The notes under the pieces: generated by a model | Seen by the model: only the letters and a program-made list of their open reading frames with translations | What the model was told of the DNA's origin: nothing | Database searches by the model: none | Made by a program: the position numbers and the translations under genes | Assembly (NCBI RefSeq): GCF_002099425.1 | Contig: NW_018344004.1 | Location: forward strand, 1,151,501 to 1,215,500 | Origin: Phascolarctos cinereus | Taxonomy: Eukaryota; Chordata; Mammalia; Diprotodontia; Phascolarctidae | Direction: 5' to 3' | Length of the DNA stretch: 64,000 nt | Shown here: positions 19,715 through 31,394 of the stretch, one piece after another | Position numbering within the stretch: position 1 is the stretch's first letter | Layout of the letters: each line of letters opens with the position of its first letter

Positions 19715-22310
19715 TTTGACTCAGTTCTCTAAATATTTGAGAAATGAGCTCTTTATCAGAGGTACTTGTTGCAAAATTTCCCCCAGTTTTCTGCTTTCCT
19801 TATAATTTTGGTTGTATTGGTTTTGTTTATGAAAAACCTTTTAGATGGTATATAATTAAAATTATCTATTTTATATTTTGTAATGCTCTCTGTAGCCTCA
19901 TTGATCCTAAATTCTTCTCTTATCCATAAATCTGACAGATAAACTATTCCATGGTCTCTTAATTTGCTTATGGTACCACCCTTTATATGTAAACCATGTA
20001 CCCATTTTGACCTTATCTTGGTATATGGTGTAAGATATTGGTCTATGCCCAGTTTCTGCCACACTTTTCTAGTTTTCCCAGCAGTTTTTGTTCAATAATG
20101 GTTTTTTGTTCCAAAAGCTTGGATCTTTGAGATTATCATATATTAGATCACTATGGTCATTTATTATAATTTGTACCTGTATTCATATCAATCTATTTCT
20201 TAGCTAATACTAGATTGTTTTGATAATTACTGCTTTATAATACAGTGTGAAATCTAGTATGTCTAGGCCACCTTCTTTTGCATTTTGTTCATTGATGTTC
20301 TTGATATCCTTGAACTTTTGTTCTTCCAGATGAATTTTTTTAAATTATTTTTCTAGCTCTATAAATTTGTTTTGATAATTTGATTATTATGGCACTGAAT
20401 AAATAGATTAATTTAGGTAGAATTGTCATTTTATTATACTGGCTCAGCCTAACCATGAGCAATATTTTTCCAATTGTTTGGACCTGACTTTATTTGTGTG
20501 AAAATTGTTTTATAGTCAAATTCATGTAGTTTCTGGATTTGTCTTGGCAAGTAGACTCCCAGTTATTTTATATTGTCTACAATTATTTTAGATGGAATTT
20601 CTCTTTCTATCTCTTGTTGCTAGACTTTGTTGGTAATATATAGGAATTGTGATGATTTATGTGGGTTTATTCTGTATCCTGCAACTCTGCTAAAGTTAAT
20701 AATTTCAAGTAGTTTTTTGGTTGGTTCTCTACTATTTTCTAAGTATAACATTATATCATCCACAGACAGTTATGGTTTAGTTTCCTCATTGCCTATTCTA
20801 CTTACTTTCTTTTTCTTCTCTTATTGTTATCAATAACATTTCTAGTACAATATTAAATAATAGAGGTGATAATAGGCACCCTTGCTTTGTGACAGAACAT
20901 ATTGGGAAGATTTCTAGTTTATCCCCAGTACAGATAATGTTTGCTGATGGTTTTATGTAAATAATACTTATCATTTTAAGGTAAATGCCATTTATTTCTA
21001 TGCTCTCTAGTGTGTTTAATAGGAAATGGGTGCTGTATTTGTCAGTCTTTTTCTACATGTTTTGAGATAATCGTATGATTTCTGTTAGTTTTGTTATTGG
21101 TATGGTCAATTATGCTGATAGTTTTCCTGACATTGAACCAGCCCTGCATTCCTGGTATAACTCTCACTTGGTCACGGTGTATGATACTTGTGATATATTG
21201 CTGTAATCTTTTAGCCAGTATTTTATTTTAAAAAGTTTGCATCAACATTCATTGGGAAAAGTGGTCTAAAATTTTCTTTCTCTGTTTTGGCTCTTTCTGG
21301 TTTATGTATCAGTACCATATTTGTGTCATAAAAGGAATTTGGTAGGACTCCTTTTTCAACTATTTTTCCCAAATAGTTTATATAGTAATGGCATTCATTG
21401 TTCTTTCCATGTATTGTAGAATTCATTTTTGAATCCATCTGGTCAAATGATATGAACAGGTAGTTTTCAGACAAAGAAATCAAAACTATCTATAGTCATA
21501 TGAAAAAAATGCAAATTAAAACAAATTCTGAGGGACCACCTCATACTTATCAGTATGGCTATTAAGATAAAAAAGGAAAATATTAGCTGTTGAAGGGAAT
21601 GTGGGAAAACTGGGACACTAATGCACTATTGGTGGAGTTGTGAAATGATTCAGCCATTCTGGAGAATAATTTGGAACTATGTCCCAAGGGTTATAAAACT
21701 GGGTATAGCCTTTGATCCAGCAATGCTACTGCTTATCCTAAAGGCATCCAAAAAAGGGGGAAAGGACCTATTTGTACAAAAATATTTATAGGAGCTTATT
21801 TTGTGGTGGCAAAGAAGTGAAAAACAAAGGGATCAATGTATGATTGTAATGGAACATTATCGTGCTATAAGAAATGACAAGTATGATGGTTTCAGAAAAC
21901 CTTTAAAAAACTTACGTGAACTGATAAATAGTAAAGTGAACAGAACTAGGAGAATGCTGTACACAGTAACAACAATATTGTTTGATGGAAAACTGTGAAT
22001 GACTTAGCTCTTCCAAGAAATACAATGACCTAAGACAATCCCAAAGGACTAATGATGAAGCATACTATCCACCTCCAGAACTGATATTGATTGAATACAG
22101 ACTGAAGCATGTGATTTCTCACTTTCTTTCTTTCTTTCATTTTTTTTCTTTTATCTGAGTCTTCTAGAACGAAATGCCTAATGTGGTAATGTTTTACATA
22201 ATTGCACATTCATAACTTAAATCTGATTGCTTACCATCTCAGGGAGGGGAGAGGTGAGGAAGGGATAGAATTTGGAGCTCAAAACTTTAAATAAAAATAT
22301 TGAAAATAAA
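19715..22310 (+). mobile_element. Inner L1 LINE with a 5' inversion (twin priming)
   Basis: From 19715 to about 21442 the ORF2 reverse-transcriptase region is inverted. Read in reverse it runs from GATGGATTC through the palm to GAGAACTGAGTCAAA; the catalytic FADD motif (about 20752-20770) reads as S-V-D-D. From 21443 the element turns forward at TCAAATGATATGAACAGG and runs through the ORF2 end (NDKYDGFRKPLKNLREL, 21801-21998) to the A-rich end. The two parts abut in L1 order with about 40 bp missing. Flanking AATGAATGTTATAAA (19700-19714) and AATAAATGTTAAAAA (22311-22325) look like the duplication. Confidence 0.92.
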
Positions 22311-22363
22311 AATAAATGTTAAAAATGTTTGCTTGCATGTAATTGAAAAAAATTAAATTAAAT
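22311..22363 (+). mobile_element. Tail of the outer L1
   Basis: AATGTTAAAAATGTTTGCTT and GCATGTAATTGAAAAAAATT are the terminal sequence expected after the break at 19714. This identifies the surrounding L1 as the older one. Confidence 0.75.
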
Positions 22364-22572
22364 TAAGTATTTAAAAAATCAACTAGTATGAAATAAACAA
22401 ATATGACAAGAGAAACAAAGCAAAAGTTTACCATCTAGAAAATGTTATGATTTTGTGAACAGCAACAAACAAAATATTGAAATCATCCAGCCAAAGGAAC
22501 ATGAAGTAGTACAGGCACTAAAATGACTGCAAAGAGAAAGAATTCCAATGTCACAAAAACCCAAGCATTTTT

Positions 22573-22737
22573 ATTTTTTTTAATTTTTAATTTTTTTTTT
22601 GGTTGGGCAATGGGAGTTAAGTGACTTGTCCAGGGTCACACAGCTAGTAAATGTTATGTGTCTGAGGCCAGATTTGAACTCAGGTCTTCCTGAATCCAGG
22701 GCTGGTGCTCTATCCACTGCGCAATCTAGCTGCCCCC
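22573..22737 (-). mobile_element. tRNA-headed marsupial SINE, reverse, with a perfect 15-bp duplication
   Basis: T-rich 3' end, then GGTTGGGCAATGGGAGTTAA, GTGACTTGTCCAGGGTCACA, CTGAGGCCAGATTTGAACTC, GAATCCAGGGCTGGTGCTCT and TATCCACTGCGCAATCTAGC. Same short family as 5851-6028. AACCCAAGCATTTTT is present at 22558-22572 and 22738-22752 without mismatch, so this is among the younger insertions here. Confidence 0.97.
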
Positions 22738-22939
22738 AACCCAAGCATTTTTTAAAATGTGCAAATGTTGCTTATTTTAGAGTATTATGAAGTTTATAGT
22801 AGTGCTTTAGACAAGATGATGTAAGTCAACTTTTAAAATAATTTTTATGTGGGACTCCTTACTTCAATGTTGAATTCACAGATGCTTATAGAGTCTTATT
22901 GAGATTTTAAATCTCAAGATGAGTAATTGCACATTGCTT

Positions 22940-23283
22940 CCTCTTAGACGATCAATGGTTCAGCTATGTTTGACTTTTTCTTCATATATGACATTCCATT
23001 TCCTGATTACGTGTCCTTGCGGAAAGTATTTCCTTGCCTGGGATGCTTTGTCTCCTTATTGTAAACCTCTTGGAATCCTTAGTAGCAATAAATGCTTAGC
23101 TCAAGTATTATCTCCTATATAAGACTATTCCAGACCCCCAATTTATTAATGTCTTTCCTCAAAATTACTTAACTTATTTCATATTTATTTATATTTGTAT
23201 AGTTCCCCCCAATAGAACATAAGCTCCTAGAATAGAAGTACTATTTCATTTTTGTCTTTGTATCCCAAATACCAAGCACAATG
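22940..23283 (+). mobile_element. L2 LINE 3' end
   Basis: TATATGACATTCCATTTCCT, GCCTGGGATGCTTTGTCTCC, TTGGAATCCTTAGTAGCAA, TAGCTCAAGTATTATCTCCT, AACATAAGCTCCTAGAATAG and TTTGTCTTTGTATCCCAAAT, in order with the L2 C-terminal coding end and tail. Confidence 0.8.
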
Positions 23284-23284
23284 G

Positions 23285-23440
23285 AACATAAGATTATGGG
23301 ATCACATTGAGAGCCTGTAAAGGCCTTAGAACCCACCCAGTTCAACTTCTTTATTTTACAAGTGAAGAAACTGAGTCTTAGAGAGGTCAGGTGGCTTTCT
23401 TAACATCACATAGGTAGAACATAGTGGAGTTGGGGTTTGT
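23285..23440 (-). mobile_element. MIR/THER1-type SINE, reverse
   Basis: CCTTAGAACCCACCCAGTTC, TTTATTTTACAAGTGAAGAA, ACTGAGTCTTAGAGAGGTCA and TAACATCACATAGGTAGAAC match the reverse MIR core and head. Confidence 0.8.
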
Positions 23441-23865
23441 CTAGCTGGTTTTCTATTCTTAGTTTTCTTTATTAGCATTTCTACTCCCTTACATAGAAAA
23501 TCTGGGGTTGTAAGATGAGTCCAAATGTGGAATCTCTACTTGCAGGTTGGTGAAAAGAATATGTTATTAACATTTCCATTGACATTTTACATTTTTCATC
23601 TCTTTGTTGACCTCCTTTAGTTTGATCCTTAAATGCCCTCGGAATGATTCTATTTAATTGGGGAACTCTCATTAAGCTTTCATTAAATTTTATTTTATAT
23701 CCACTGCTTCTAGTTTTATGAGGAAATATTGTTCATTCTATTCCTTCTCTTTAAGACTTTCCAAAAGAGTTTAAGTTCTGAACAAGTGTAACATCTGGCT
23801 ACTTTTAGACTCTGGTCTATGGGCTCCATCTCCTGTGGAGTAGGTCTGAGGAAAGGTCTAAGTAC
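23441..23865. other. Unclassified sequence
   Basis: Nothing supported. Confidence 0.35.
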
Positions 23866-24295
23866 AACTTCCCCCTCCTGTTGTACCACCTGATCTCCAT
23901 CCTCCAGCTAAGAGGAGAGGTAAGGTTTGACCTTGCATGTGACCACGCACCTTCCGTCTCATGCTACAAAGAGAAAAATAAAAGACAGCACAATCCAGTG
24001 AAATTTCCATTGGCACCAGTTTGAGTTCTATCTCCCACTGTGCAATTCAACTTCCCTCTCCTGACACACCCATCTGAACTGCCACCTGATCTCTGGCGTG
24101 ACCTTCCATCTGACAATTACTTTCATCTCTTGCTGCCTGTCCCCTGAGGGAAGAGAAAGAAGAGAGTCTGTGGAAAGCAGGAACTTCCACTTCCTGGTAT
24201 TCCCATCTCTTGATACAGCTATCTCCTGCCTGATCTCTAGCTTTTAGAAGGAATAGATGTGCCTTCCACTTAATAATTAACATATCCCTAGTCAT
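23866..24295 (+). repeat. Imperfect threefold repeat, pyrimidine-rich
   Basis: Three segments starting near 23866, 24047 and 24180 share the order CAACTTCC, CTCCTG, CACCTGATCTC and a final ACCTT or GCCTTCC box, with spacing of roughly 130-180 bp. The units are poorly conserved, so this could be coincidence in biased DNA or a degenerate repeat inside an unknown element. Confidence 0.35.
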
Positions 24296-24369
24296 ACCCC
24301 ACAGATTACAGTGATTTTGAAACTCTGTAAATCATCATCCAAACCCTATTCTCCACCCTCCACCACCCA

Positions 24370-25915
24370 ATTCCTTATTTTCATCCCTTTTAACCTCCCC
24401 ACCCCAAAATCACAAATAATCTAGCCCTTCCACTGCATCCTCTGGAATACCCTTTCCATAGGCAAAAAAACTCACTTTCCTCATAAATCACATCTTCTCC
24501 CATTCCTTTCATTTTATGGCACTTTTTCAGACCTGAATCCTCATTGCTAACACAGTTTACTCTGGCCACCCTTTCTAGCACTGGCTGCACTTTCACCCAT
24601 TCACCTTGTCTCACTTACAATCTGGCTTCCAAGCTCTTTATTCAATTGAAACTCCTTTCTCCAACATTACCAGTGTTCTCCTAATTGCCAAATCCAATGG
24701 CTTTTTTTCTCTCAATCCTTATACTTCTTGACTTGTCTGTAGTTTTTAGCACTTTTGATCACCTTCTCCTTAATATTCTTGTCTCTTTAGATTTTTGTGA
24801 CGCTACTCTCTCCCGGTTCTCCTCCTGCCTGTCTAATTACTTCTTCTAAGGCTCTTTGCTGGTATCCAGGGTTCTGTCCTGGGCCCTTTTGTCTTCTCCC
24901 ACTCTACTAATTCAGTAGATAGTCTCATCAGCTACCATGTATTTAGTTAGCATTTCTATGCTGATGATTCTTAAGTCTACCTATCCAGCCCTAATCTCTC
25001 TGCTGACCTTCAATTTCACATTTCCAATTGTCTTTTAGACATCTAGAACTTAATGCCCACTAGACATCTTAAACTCAACATGTCCAAAACCAAACATATC
25101 TTTCCCCGTACTGAGGGCACCACTATCCTCCCAGTACTCCAGGCTCACAACCTAGTCATCTCTCCTATCCAATTTGTTCCAATGTCTTTCTATTTTACCT
25201 TTGCAACAACTCTTAAATATGCTTCCTTCTCTCTTCTGAAACTGCCTCTGCTCTTGCACAGGCCCGAATCACCTCACACCTGGATTATTGCAATAGTTTG
25301 CTTATTGATTTGCCTGCTACAAGTCTCTCCGTGCTCCAATTCATCCTCCATTCAGTTGTCAAAGTGATCATTTAAAATTGTAGGTCTGACCATGTAACTT
25401 ACCTCCTGAATAAAATTCAGTGGCTCCTTATCACTTCCTTTGTTTGACATTCAAAACCTTTTGTGACCTGTCCTACCTTTTACCTTTCTCATTACAATTT
25501 ACACCTCTTTCCTTTCCTGAATTACTTTTTGGTCCACTGGTAGCATCTTCCTTGCTATTCCAGGAGCAAAACACTCCATCCCCATAGCCTTTTCTTGGAC
25601 TGTGATCCATCCTTAGAATATTCTCTTTCTACATCTCTACCTCCTGGCTTCCCTGGCTTCTTTCAAGTCCCAGTTGAAATCTCATTTTCCATGAGAAGAC
25701 TTTCCTAACTCCCTCTTGATTCTAAATCCTTCCTTCTGATAATTATTTCCTGTTTACCTTCTATATATTTTGTTTGAACATATTTGTTTTTTTTCCCACT
25801 AGGTTGTGAGCTCCTTGAGGGAAGGGATTGCCTCTTATTTCTCTATGTATTCCTAGTGCTTAGTACGGTGCCTGGCATATAATAGACCCTTAATAAATGC
25901 TTATTGACTGAGTGA
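24370..25915 (+). mobile_element. L2 LINE, about 1.5 kb, endonuclease to 3' end with internal loss
   Basis: From left: an endonuclease-region segment (CATCCTCTGGAATACCCTTT, CTGGCTGCACTTTCACCCAT), then reverse-transcriptase sequence (AGCACTTTTGATCACCTTCT, GGGTTCTGTCCTGGGCCC, GCTGATGATTCTTAAGTCTA where the YADD-type motif lies), HLKLNMSKTKHIF in the 25053-25367 frame, and a complete tail (GTTGTGAGCTCCTTGAGGGA, CGGTGCCTGGCATATAATAG, AATAAATGCTTATTGACTG). The full family length is about 3.3 kb. Broken in all frames. Confidence 0.9.
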
Positions 25916-26054
25916 CTCCCTGACTTTACCAAGGGTCTGAATATATATAAGTATTTTATTCCTGTTCATTAAAATGTTTCACTTACATTATGTTATTTGG
26001 CCAAATGCTAAATGTGTGATACCTTATACCTATTTATCATTAATATTTTCTTTG

Positions 26055-26190
26055 AGAGGTTTTGGAATTTCCTCATCTGTAAAATTAGCTGGAGAAGGAA
26101 ATGGCAAACCACACCAGTATCTTTGCTAAGAAAATCCCAAACGAGATCACAAAGAGTCAGACACACCTGAAATGACTCAACAACAAAGCT
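26055..26190 (+). mobile_element. WSINE1/Mar1-type SINE, 3' part
   Basis: Only the middle and tail: TTTCCTCATCTGTAAAATTA, GGAGAAGGAAATGGCAAACC, CAGTATCTTTGCTAAGAAAA, CAAAGAGTCAGACACACCTG and AAATGACTCAACAACAAAG. The tRNA-like head is missing. Confidence 0.9.
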
Positions 26191-26364
26191 AAAATATATC
26201 AATAAATTTATTAAAATAAATTTTGTTTTGTTTTTATATCACCCAGATTGTATACTGTATTCCTCCATCTAAAGCCATGTATAATAACAAAGAATTATTT
26301 TTAAAAACATAAAGAGAAAAGACATAGAAAATTGATCAATATACTGAAAACTTATGAAATCATA
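26191..26364. other. Unclassified AT-rich sequence
   Basis: Nothing supported. Confidence 0.3.
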
Positions 26365-26460
26365 TAAATGAAATAATATTTGTAAAGCACTTTGCAAATC
26401 TTAAGGAACAGCACAAATGTTAGCTATCATCAACATTGTTGTCTTCATCATGGTTATTAT
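26365..26460 (+). mobile_element. THER1/MIR 3' tail
   Basis: AATAATATTTGTAAAGCACT, TTGCAAATCTTAAGGAACA and AATGTTAGCTATCATCA match the THER1 end, with a decayed ATT-type tail. Confidence 0.65.
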
Positions 26461-26539
26461 ATGCCCCTCAGTGGAATCTCTGGGTCAAAAGTTATGGATA
26501 ATTTAGTTAATCTGTTCACATCATTCTAGATTATATTAT

Positions 26540-27020
26540 TATGTACCTTGGAAGGAAAGTTGCAATAAAGCAGTGGATTTGGAAGCCATGTTGTAAAGGA
26601 TTCATTGATAAATGAGACAGAGGTGAGGGAATGGAGGCAAGGAGAGCAGATATCCTTTTCTAGGAGTTTTTCTGTGAAAAGAAGAGATTGTATGATAAGT
26701 TGAGGGGATAGCAGGGTCAAATGAAGGTTTTTTTTTTTAAGATAGAAGAAACAGATGCATTTTTAGGTGTTGGGGAAGAAGCCAATAGATAAAGAGAAAT
26801 TGAAGAAGACAGAAAGAAAAAAACTTAAGAGGAAAACTCCCAAAGGATTTAATAAAGGATGATATTAAGAACACAAGGGATTGATCTTGATATAAAAGGA
26901 CAGACATGGAAAAATTTATAAAGAATGTAGAATTTTTGCTGGATCCTGAGGATGCTAATAGCCAGAAATGCAAAGGATGTATGTGTTTGGGGAAGGGAAC
27001 AGTCAAAGCTAAATTATAGA
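26540..27020 (-). mobile_element. L2-like LINE internal fragment, reverse
   Basis: AGTTGAGGGGATAGCAGGGT, CAAATGAAGG, GGGGAAGAAGCCAATAGATA and AAGAGAAATTGAAGAAGACA follow a familiar reverse L2-type internal passage (cons. GAAGCAGCCAGTAGATAGGGAGAGATTGAAG). No open frame preserved. Confidence 0.55.
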
Positions 27021-27069
27021 GCACATTGCCAAACTAAAAGAAATTGAACTCTATTCAATAGGCATTAAG

Positions 27070-27245
27070 GAACTGTTAAAGGAATTTATAAAATTAGGTT
27101 CAAGTCTTAGTTTTGCTACTAAATTCCTATATGATCTTGTAAAGACACTTCCTCTTCCTGGGCCTCCATTTCCTCATCTATAAAATGAGTGAGGTTGGAC
27201 TATATGATTTGTTAGGTTACTCCTAGCTCCAAATATATGATCCTA
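27070..27245 (+). mobile_element. MIR SINE
   Basis: TTCAAGTCTTAGTTTTGCTA, GATCTTGTAAAGACACTTCC, CCTCCATTTCCTCATCTATA, AAATGAGTGAGGTTGGACTA, TACTCCTAGCTCCAAATATA. Near full length. Confidence 0.85.
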
Positions 27246-27399
27246 ACATTTTCAAGCCATAACATGATCAGGATTGTTTATCAGAAACATTAATCTCATG
27301 TCTGCATAAAATAGATTAAGGGGAAGGTCTACCTAATCTACCATTGGCAGGACTCAGGCATAGACAAAAAGTTAAAAACCATAGAAGAGGGGGAAAAGA

Positions 27400-27500
27400 A
27401 TGGGAGATAAGGAGAAGAAGCAGGAAACAGAAGAGAAGCAAAAAAAGGAGAGAGAAGCATGCACACAAACACACACACACACACCCCCACACACACAGAG
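27400..27500 (+). repeat. GAAG-rich tract passing into CA microsatellite
   Basis: Purine-rich AGGAGAAGAAGCAGGAAACA sequence, then CACACACA with a CCCC interruption. Lys/Arg-rich and Cys/Val frames here are artefacts. Confidence 0.9.
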
Positions 27501-27995
27501 GATGTATCTGGGAAAGGAACACGAGTGGTACATGGTAGAACGCCATCTGATTATGTGAGATGCCATAGATTGCCTGCCCTCAGGAGTAGGGACTCTAGTA
27601 TTTACTTTGATTTAGTGTGGTGAATGATTGAAGTGGTTAAAGTAAGAAACTAAACCCTAGGGAAGGTGTTAATACCTTAGCACTTGAGTTTGTGTGGGAA
27701 TGTGAAGTCAACTTATGAAAGAGAGTACTGTCTTATGCACACATATGTTTAATATAAAATGTAAATACCCCAATAGAGTGGGTGGATATTTCAGATGCTT
27801 CTCTCTTGGCTCTCTTAGCACCAAATTAAACACAAATATAGGCTTTCCATAGACGTGTATATTATGCTAAGGTATCATATTCTAATAGTTTATTTGGGAT
27901 TTGTGGTGAGCTTCAACTGGGTGTCAGGTGAAAGGAGGGTAATGCACTGGGGAATCAGAGAGTAAAAAAGAGTGGAAAGAAGTGGTGATATGAGG
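27501..27995. other. Unclassified sequence
   Basis: No repeat or coding signal supported. Confidence 0.4.
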
Positions 27996-28211
27996 CAGAA
28001 GTCTCAAACACAGAGCCTTACTGCCTACAATACTGAATGTGGTCTAAACCAGATGAAAATATAATTGGGCAATATTTAACAAAACAAATAAAAATACAAC
28101 AAAATATAGATAACATTACATTTTAAAACTACATCAACACGTGGCTCACAGTATGTGTCCTTGTAGACAGATTAGTGACTTCTGTTTCTATTTGGGTTTG
28201 ACACAATTCTA
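27996..28211 (-). mobile_element. Non-autonomous hAT-like DNA element, family A, reverse
   Basis: Ends CAGAAGTCTCAAACAC (left) and GTTTGACACAATTCTA (right) are imperfect inverted repeats. Internal boxes ATATAATTGGGCAATATTTA and GTCCTTGTAGACAG match family members at 40472 and 55764. No transposase frame. A matching 8-bp flank was not found. Confidence 0.75.
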
Positions 28212-28259
28212 CTAAACCCTCACCAAAACCCCCCAAACTCAAATGAAATGAATGAATGA

Positions 28260-28610
28260 ATATTTATAAAAATTTTAAATTCTCAAAAAAACCAGGAAAT
28301 GAAAATCTATATAACTCAATTTGAAAAAGAGAAATAAGCCATAAATGAGCTCCTAAGGAAATAAAACAAAACATCTGGCCTAAATGGATTTACATGTGAA
28401 TACTATTAAATATTTAAATAAATGATACTACTCATAATAAACAAACTGTTCACAAAAAAAAAATGAAGAAGATTGTCTACCAAACTTCATTTATGAGACC
28501 AATATAATCCTTATGTCCAAGCCAGAGAGAAATCAATCAGCAAAATAAAACTATAGACCAAAATCAGTAATCAATATTGATCCAGAAATATTAAATCACA
28601 TTTTAATGAA
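28260..28610 (+). mobile_element. L1 LINE ORF2 internal fragment
   Basis: AGAGAAATAAGCCATAAATG, ACATCTGGCCTAAATGGATT, ACCAATATAATCCTTATGTC, AAACTATAGACCAAAATCAG and CAATATTGATCCAGAAATAT follow the reverse-transcriptase N-terminal half of L1 ORF2 (the segment holding the cons. DGFTSEFY and ..NYRPISL motifs). Both ends lost, many breaks. Confidence 0.8.
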
Positions 28611-28664
28611 ATCTTTTAAATAATTTTATCCACTTTCCCTCATGATTATTATTTAACAAATGAG

Positions 28665-28825
28665 AGAAAGTGAAGCCCTAAGATCCAGGTTCAAATCCTC
28701 ACTCTATACTTACTCTCTGTGTGAATATGGGCAAATAAATGACTTCATTCCTTAGGGTCTCATTTTCCTAACTGGTGCTATGAGAGGGTGGAACCAGATG
28801 ACTGCTAAAGTTCTAAATTTATGCT
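28665..28825 (+). mobile_element. MIR SINE
   Basis: AAGATCCAGGTTCAAATCCT, TACTTACTCTCTGTGTGAAT, GGGTCTCATTTTCCTAACTG and GGTGGAACCAGATGACTGCT. Confidence 0.75.
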
Positions 28826-31195
28826 AATTTTAAAATTTTGTGTAATGCTCACTTATATCATTGCATTATATTTGGCTACTAAGGGGAATTCCAAGGAAAT
28901 TATAAGTGGTAGCCTGCTGGCTTTTTTTTTTTTTGATGCATCCTTTGTTTTCAACTTTTGTCCAGTATTTAGCTGCTAAATGCACTAAATTTTTAGCACA
29001 TTGCTTGCTACTTAACAAATGTGAGTTGCCTTATAACTGAGAATGAATATCCTTAATGAATGAGCTCATTGTAGAACTACTGGTGCAATTACATTGATAT
29101 TTTAATGCCTTCCTCTTTCTTCCTTACTAGGATCATTCTTGATTATATCATCTGAATTTGATTTAAAGAACTTTCTACCCTTCTTGTTCTCCAATTTTAA
29201 TTTTCTGGCTGTGGAATCATGCCCAGGTTTTCTATGAGCTTTTTGAAATCTTCTTTCCTAAATATGTGCAATCCCTCCAAGCTCTGCTATTCTGTGTTGA
29301 TCATGAACGCAAAAAAAGTGTTTTTATCTTTTTTTCCAAGAATCCCCTAACTCTGTCTTGACAAACTAGTTCTTCCATGTCATTGAGTATTATTCTTTTC
29401 CTCTATCTTCTGAGAAATCAAATTGACAGAAAGGAAAATCAAGACTTTTTTAGCACTTAGCTTTTAAGACTGTGACTTTCTACAGATACTGATTAAAGTC
29501 AGTCATCACTATTATATCTTACTTCTATTGCAGTTTTGGACTTATATGAAGAGCTCATCATTAATTTTTCCATCTGTATGGGCAGATGGCAGTGGAACAT
29601 TTTAACCACAGAATTTACTCTTTTTACTTTCTTTCAGATGCATTCCATTGAGTTTCCCAACTCTTCCCAGGATCATCAATTTCTACTCAGAAATGTGTTT
29701 CATTACACATGTAAAATAAAACATATCAATAATATCAAGTGTTCCTAATAACAAGAATAATAATGATGAAAATAATAATGCCCTCATAATTCTACTACTT
29801 TGATGCTTCATTAAATGGAGTTTACTGGATTCTCAAAGGCAATGTTTGTGTAGTATAAATTCTAGTAAGTTCTAACAATTTGGACATGCTCCAAATATAG
29901 TTCCAGCAAGCTAACATGTCTTCTATCCAAGGATAAGACAAATTAAGTACAGAGAGACTCATCATGAGCCAGGTTTCCATTAGTAAATCAATTATTTGGC
30001 CAGGACAATCCATAAAACAAAACAAAAAATGCTAAATTGTCTTCAGTCCCATACAATCTTCTGCTTCCTCAGTAATGGTGGTAGAGTGAAAAAAGGGGGC
30101 ACAGAAGGGCCTAAGAGTCACTATTGTAGGCCATTTGCAAATGTAAATTTAATTTTTGATGCAGTAAATGTAGTATGCCAAAAATTCCTCCAGTAATGTG
30201 TATATATGCATATATAAAAATATCTCTCTGCTTCTAGCTCTAGCTCTGTATCATATACATGATCCAAGTCCAACTACCAATATTTTAATACAGTACTGGA
30301 TTAAATGAACTTCATATTGATGTTCTACTATAAATAAGACTAGAAGATGTAGAGAAGTTCCAGGTAAATTAAAAGTTATTTTCCATGGTCTTTTCAGAGA
30401 GGCAACTAAGGAAATTGATGGAAGTGGTGCCATCATACACTCATGAACAATTAGAAATATAATTTCACATAGCTCTGGTCATTTCACCGCATGATGCTCA
30501 GAATGTTAGTAGATAAGGGGACCACCTTGATGACAAGGTCAAAATTCACAACAAATTAAAAGAAAAAATAAAAAAGACAAGAAGACATTATGGACATTTC
30601 CAATAGCTGTAACCTACTTGTTCAAACAAGCTGTGGACCCTACAAAATGCAAAATTGATCAAAGTAATGAGATTGTGATTATTGCCATTTCTTAGAAAAG
30701 TCTAAGAAATATAATACAATGAAGTCAAAGGAACCCACAAACGGAGTCATTCCAGAAACTGTTGGCCTATTTTTCAAGTGAGCAGGATGAAATCTGTCAG
30801 ATGCAACCACAGTTTAGAATACATAATTCTTAATATATTGCTTTGGAGGAGGAAGGAAGACTGTATGCAGTATTTCCTCCTAAAGCAGTAAAAAGCAGCA
30901 GAGAAGAAAATTAGTCTGCAGAAAAGTTGTCATGAGACACTGTTTAACTAGAGCATCTTGAGGACATTTGTAAGGGAAATATGAAGGACTACAAATACAA
31001 AATGGGGTCAGGATTAATAGCTTTTCAATAGTGATTGATCTTAGCAGCGGTGATAGTGGAACCATTTTATTTGAACTCCAACACTTAAACAATCAATGTG
31101 CTATATGAGGAGAGGGCAACTGCTTAAAATTGGCTGAAATTGGAAGTAGTGGCTAGACCTGACCAAATATATATAAAAGAAATTATATCAAAGGT
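28826..31195. other. Long unclassified stretch
   Basis: About 2.4 kb without a repeat that I can name. Open frames up to 70 codons carry no motif. A decayed AAT tract is at about 29750-29780 and a CTAGCT-type run at about 30230-30248. It may hold old unrecognised elements or slowly evolving sequence; alignment to other marsupials would tell. Confidence 0.4.
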
Positions 31196-31298
31196 GTTAT
31201 TCAGTCATTTGCAGTTGCATCTGACTCTTCCTGACTCCATTTGGTTTTTTTTTTTTTTTAGCAAAAGTACTGGAGAGGTTTGCCATTTCCTTCTCCAA
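31196..31298 (-). mobile_element. WSINE1/Mar1-type SINE, 3' part, reverse
   Basis: GTTATTCAGTCATTTGCAGT, GCATCTGACTCTTCCTGACT, then a T-run, AGCAAAAGTACTGGAGAGGT and TTGCCATTTCCTTCTCC. The head is absent. Confidence 0.88.
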
Positions 31299-31394
31299 AA
31301 TTGGAGGAGACAGATTTTGAAAGTCATCTGAGACTGATTTTTAAGATATTTTGAAGAGGTAAAGATGATAAAAGAATGGAAAGCATGACTTACG

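Noticed and set aside
19715-22310. Two unrelated L1 insertions in opposite orientation
   Set aside because: The inverted and forward segments are nearly adjacent in L1 order and share one pair of flanks, so a single 5'-inverted insertion is simpler.
24047-24614. Reverse open frames of 82 and 74 codons as a small gene pair
   Set aside because: The second lies opposite L2 endonuclease sequence and the first in a degenerate repeat.
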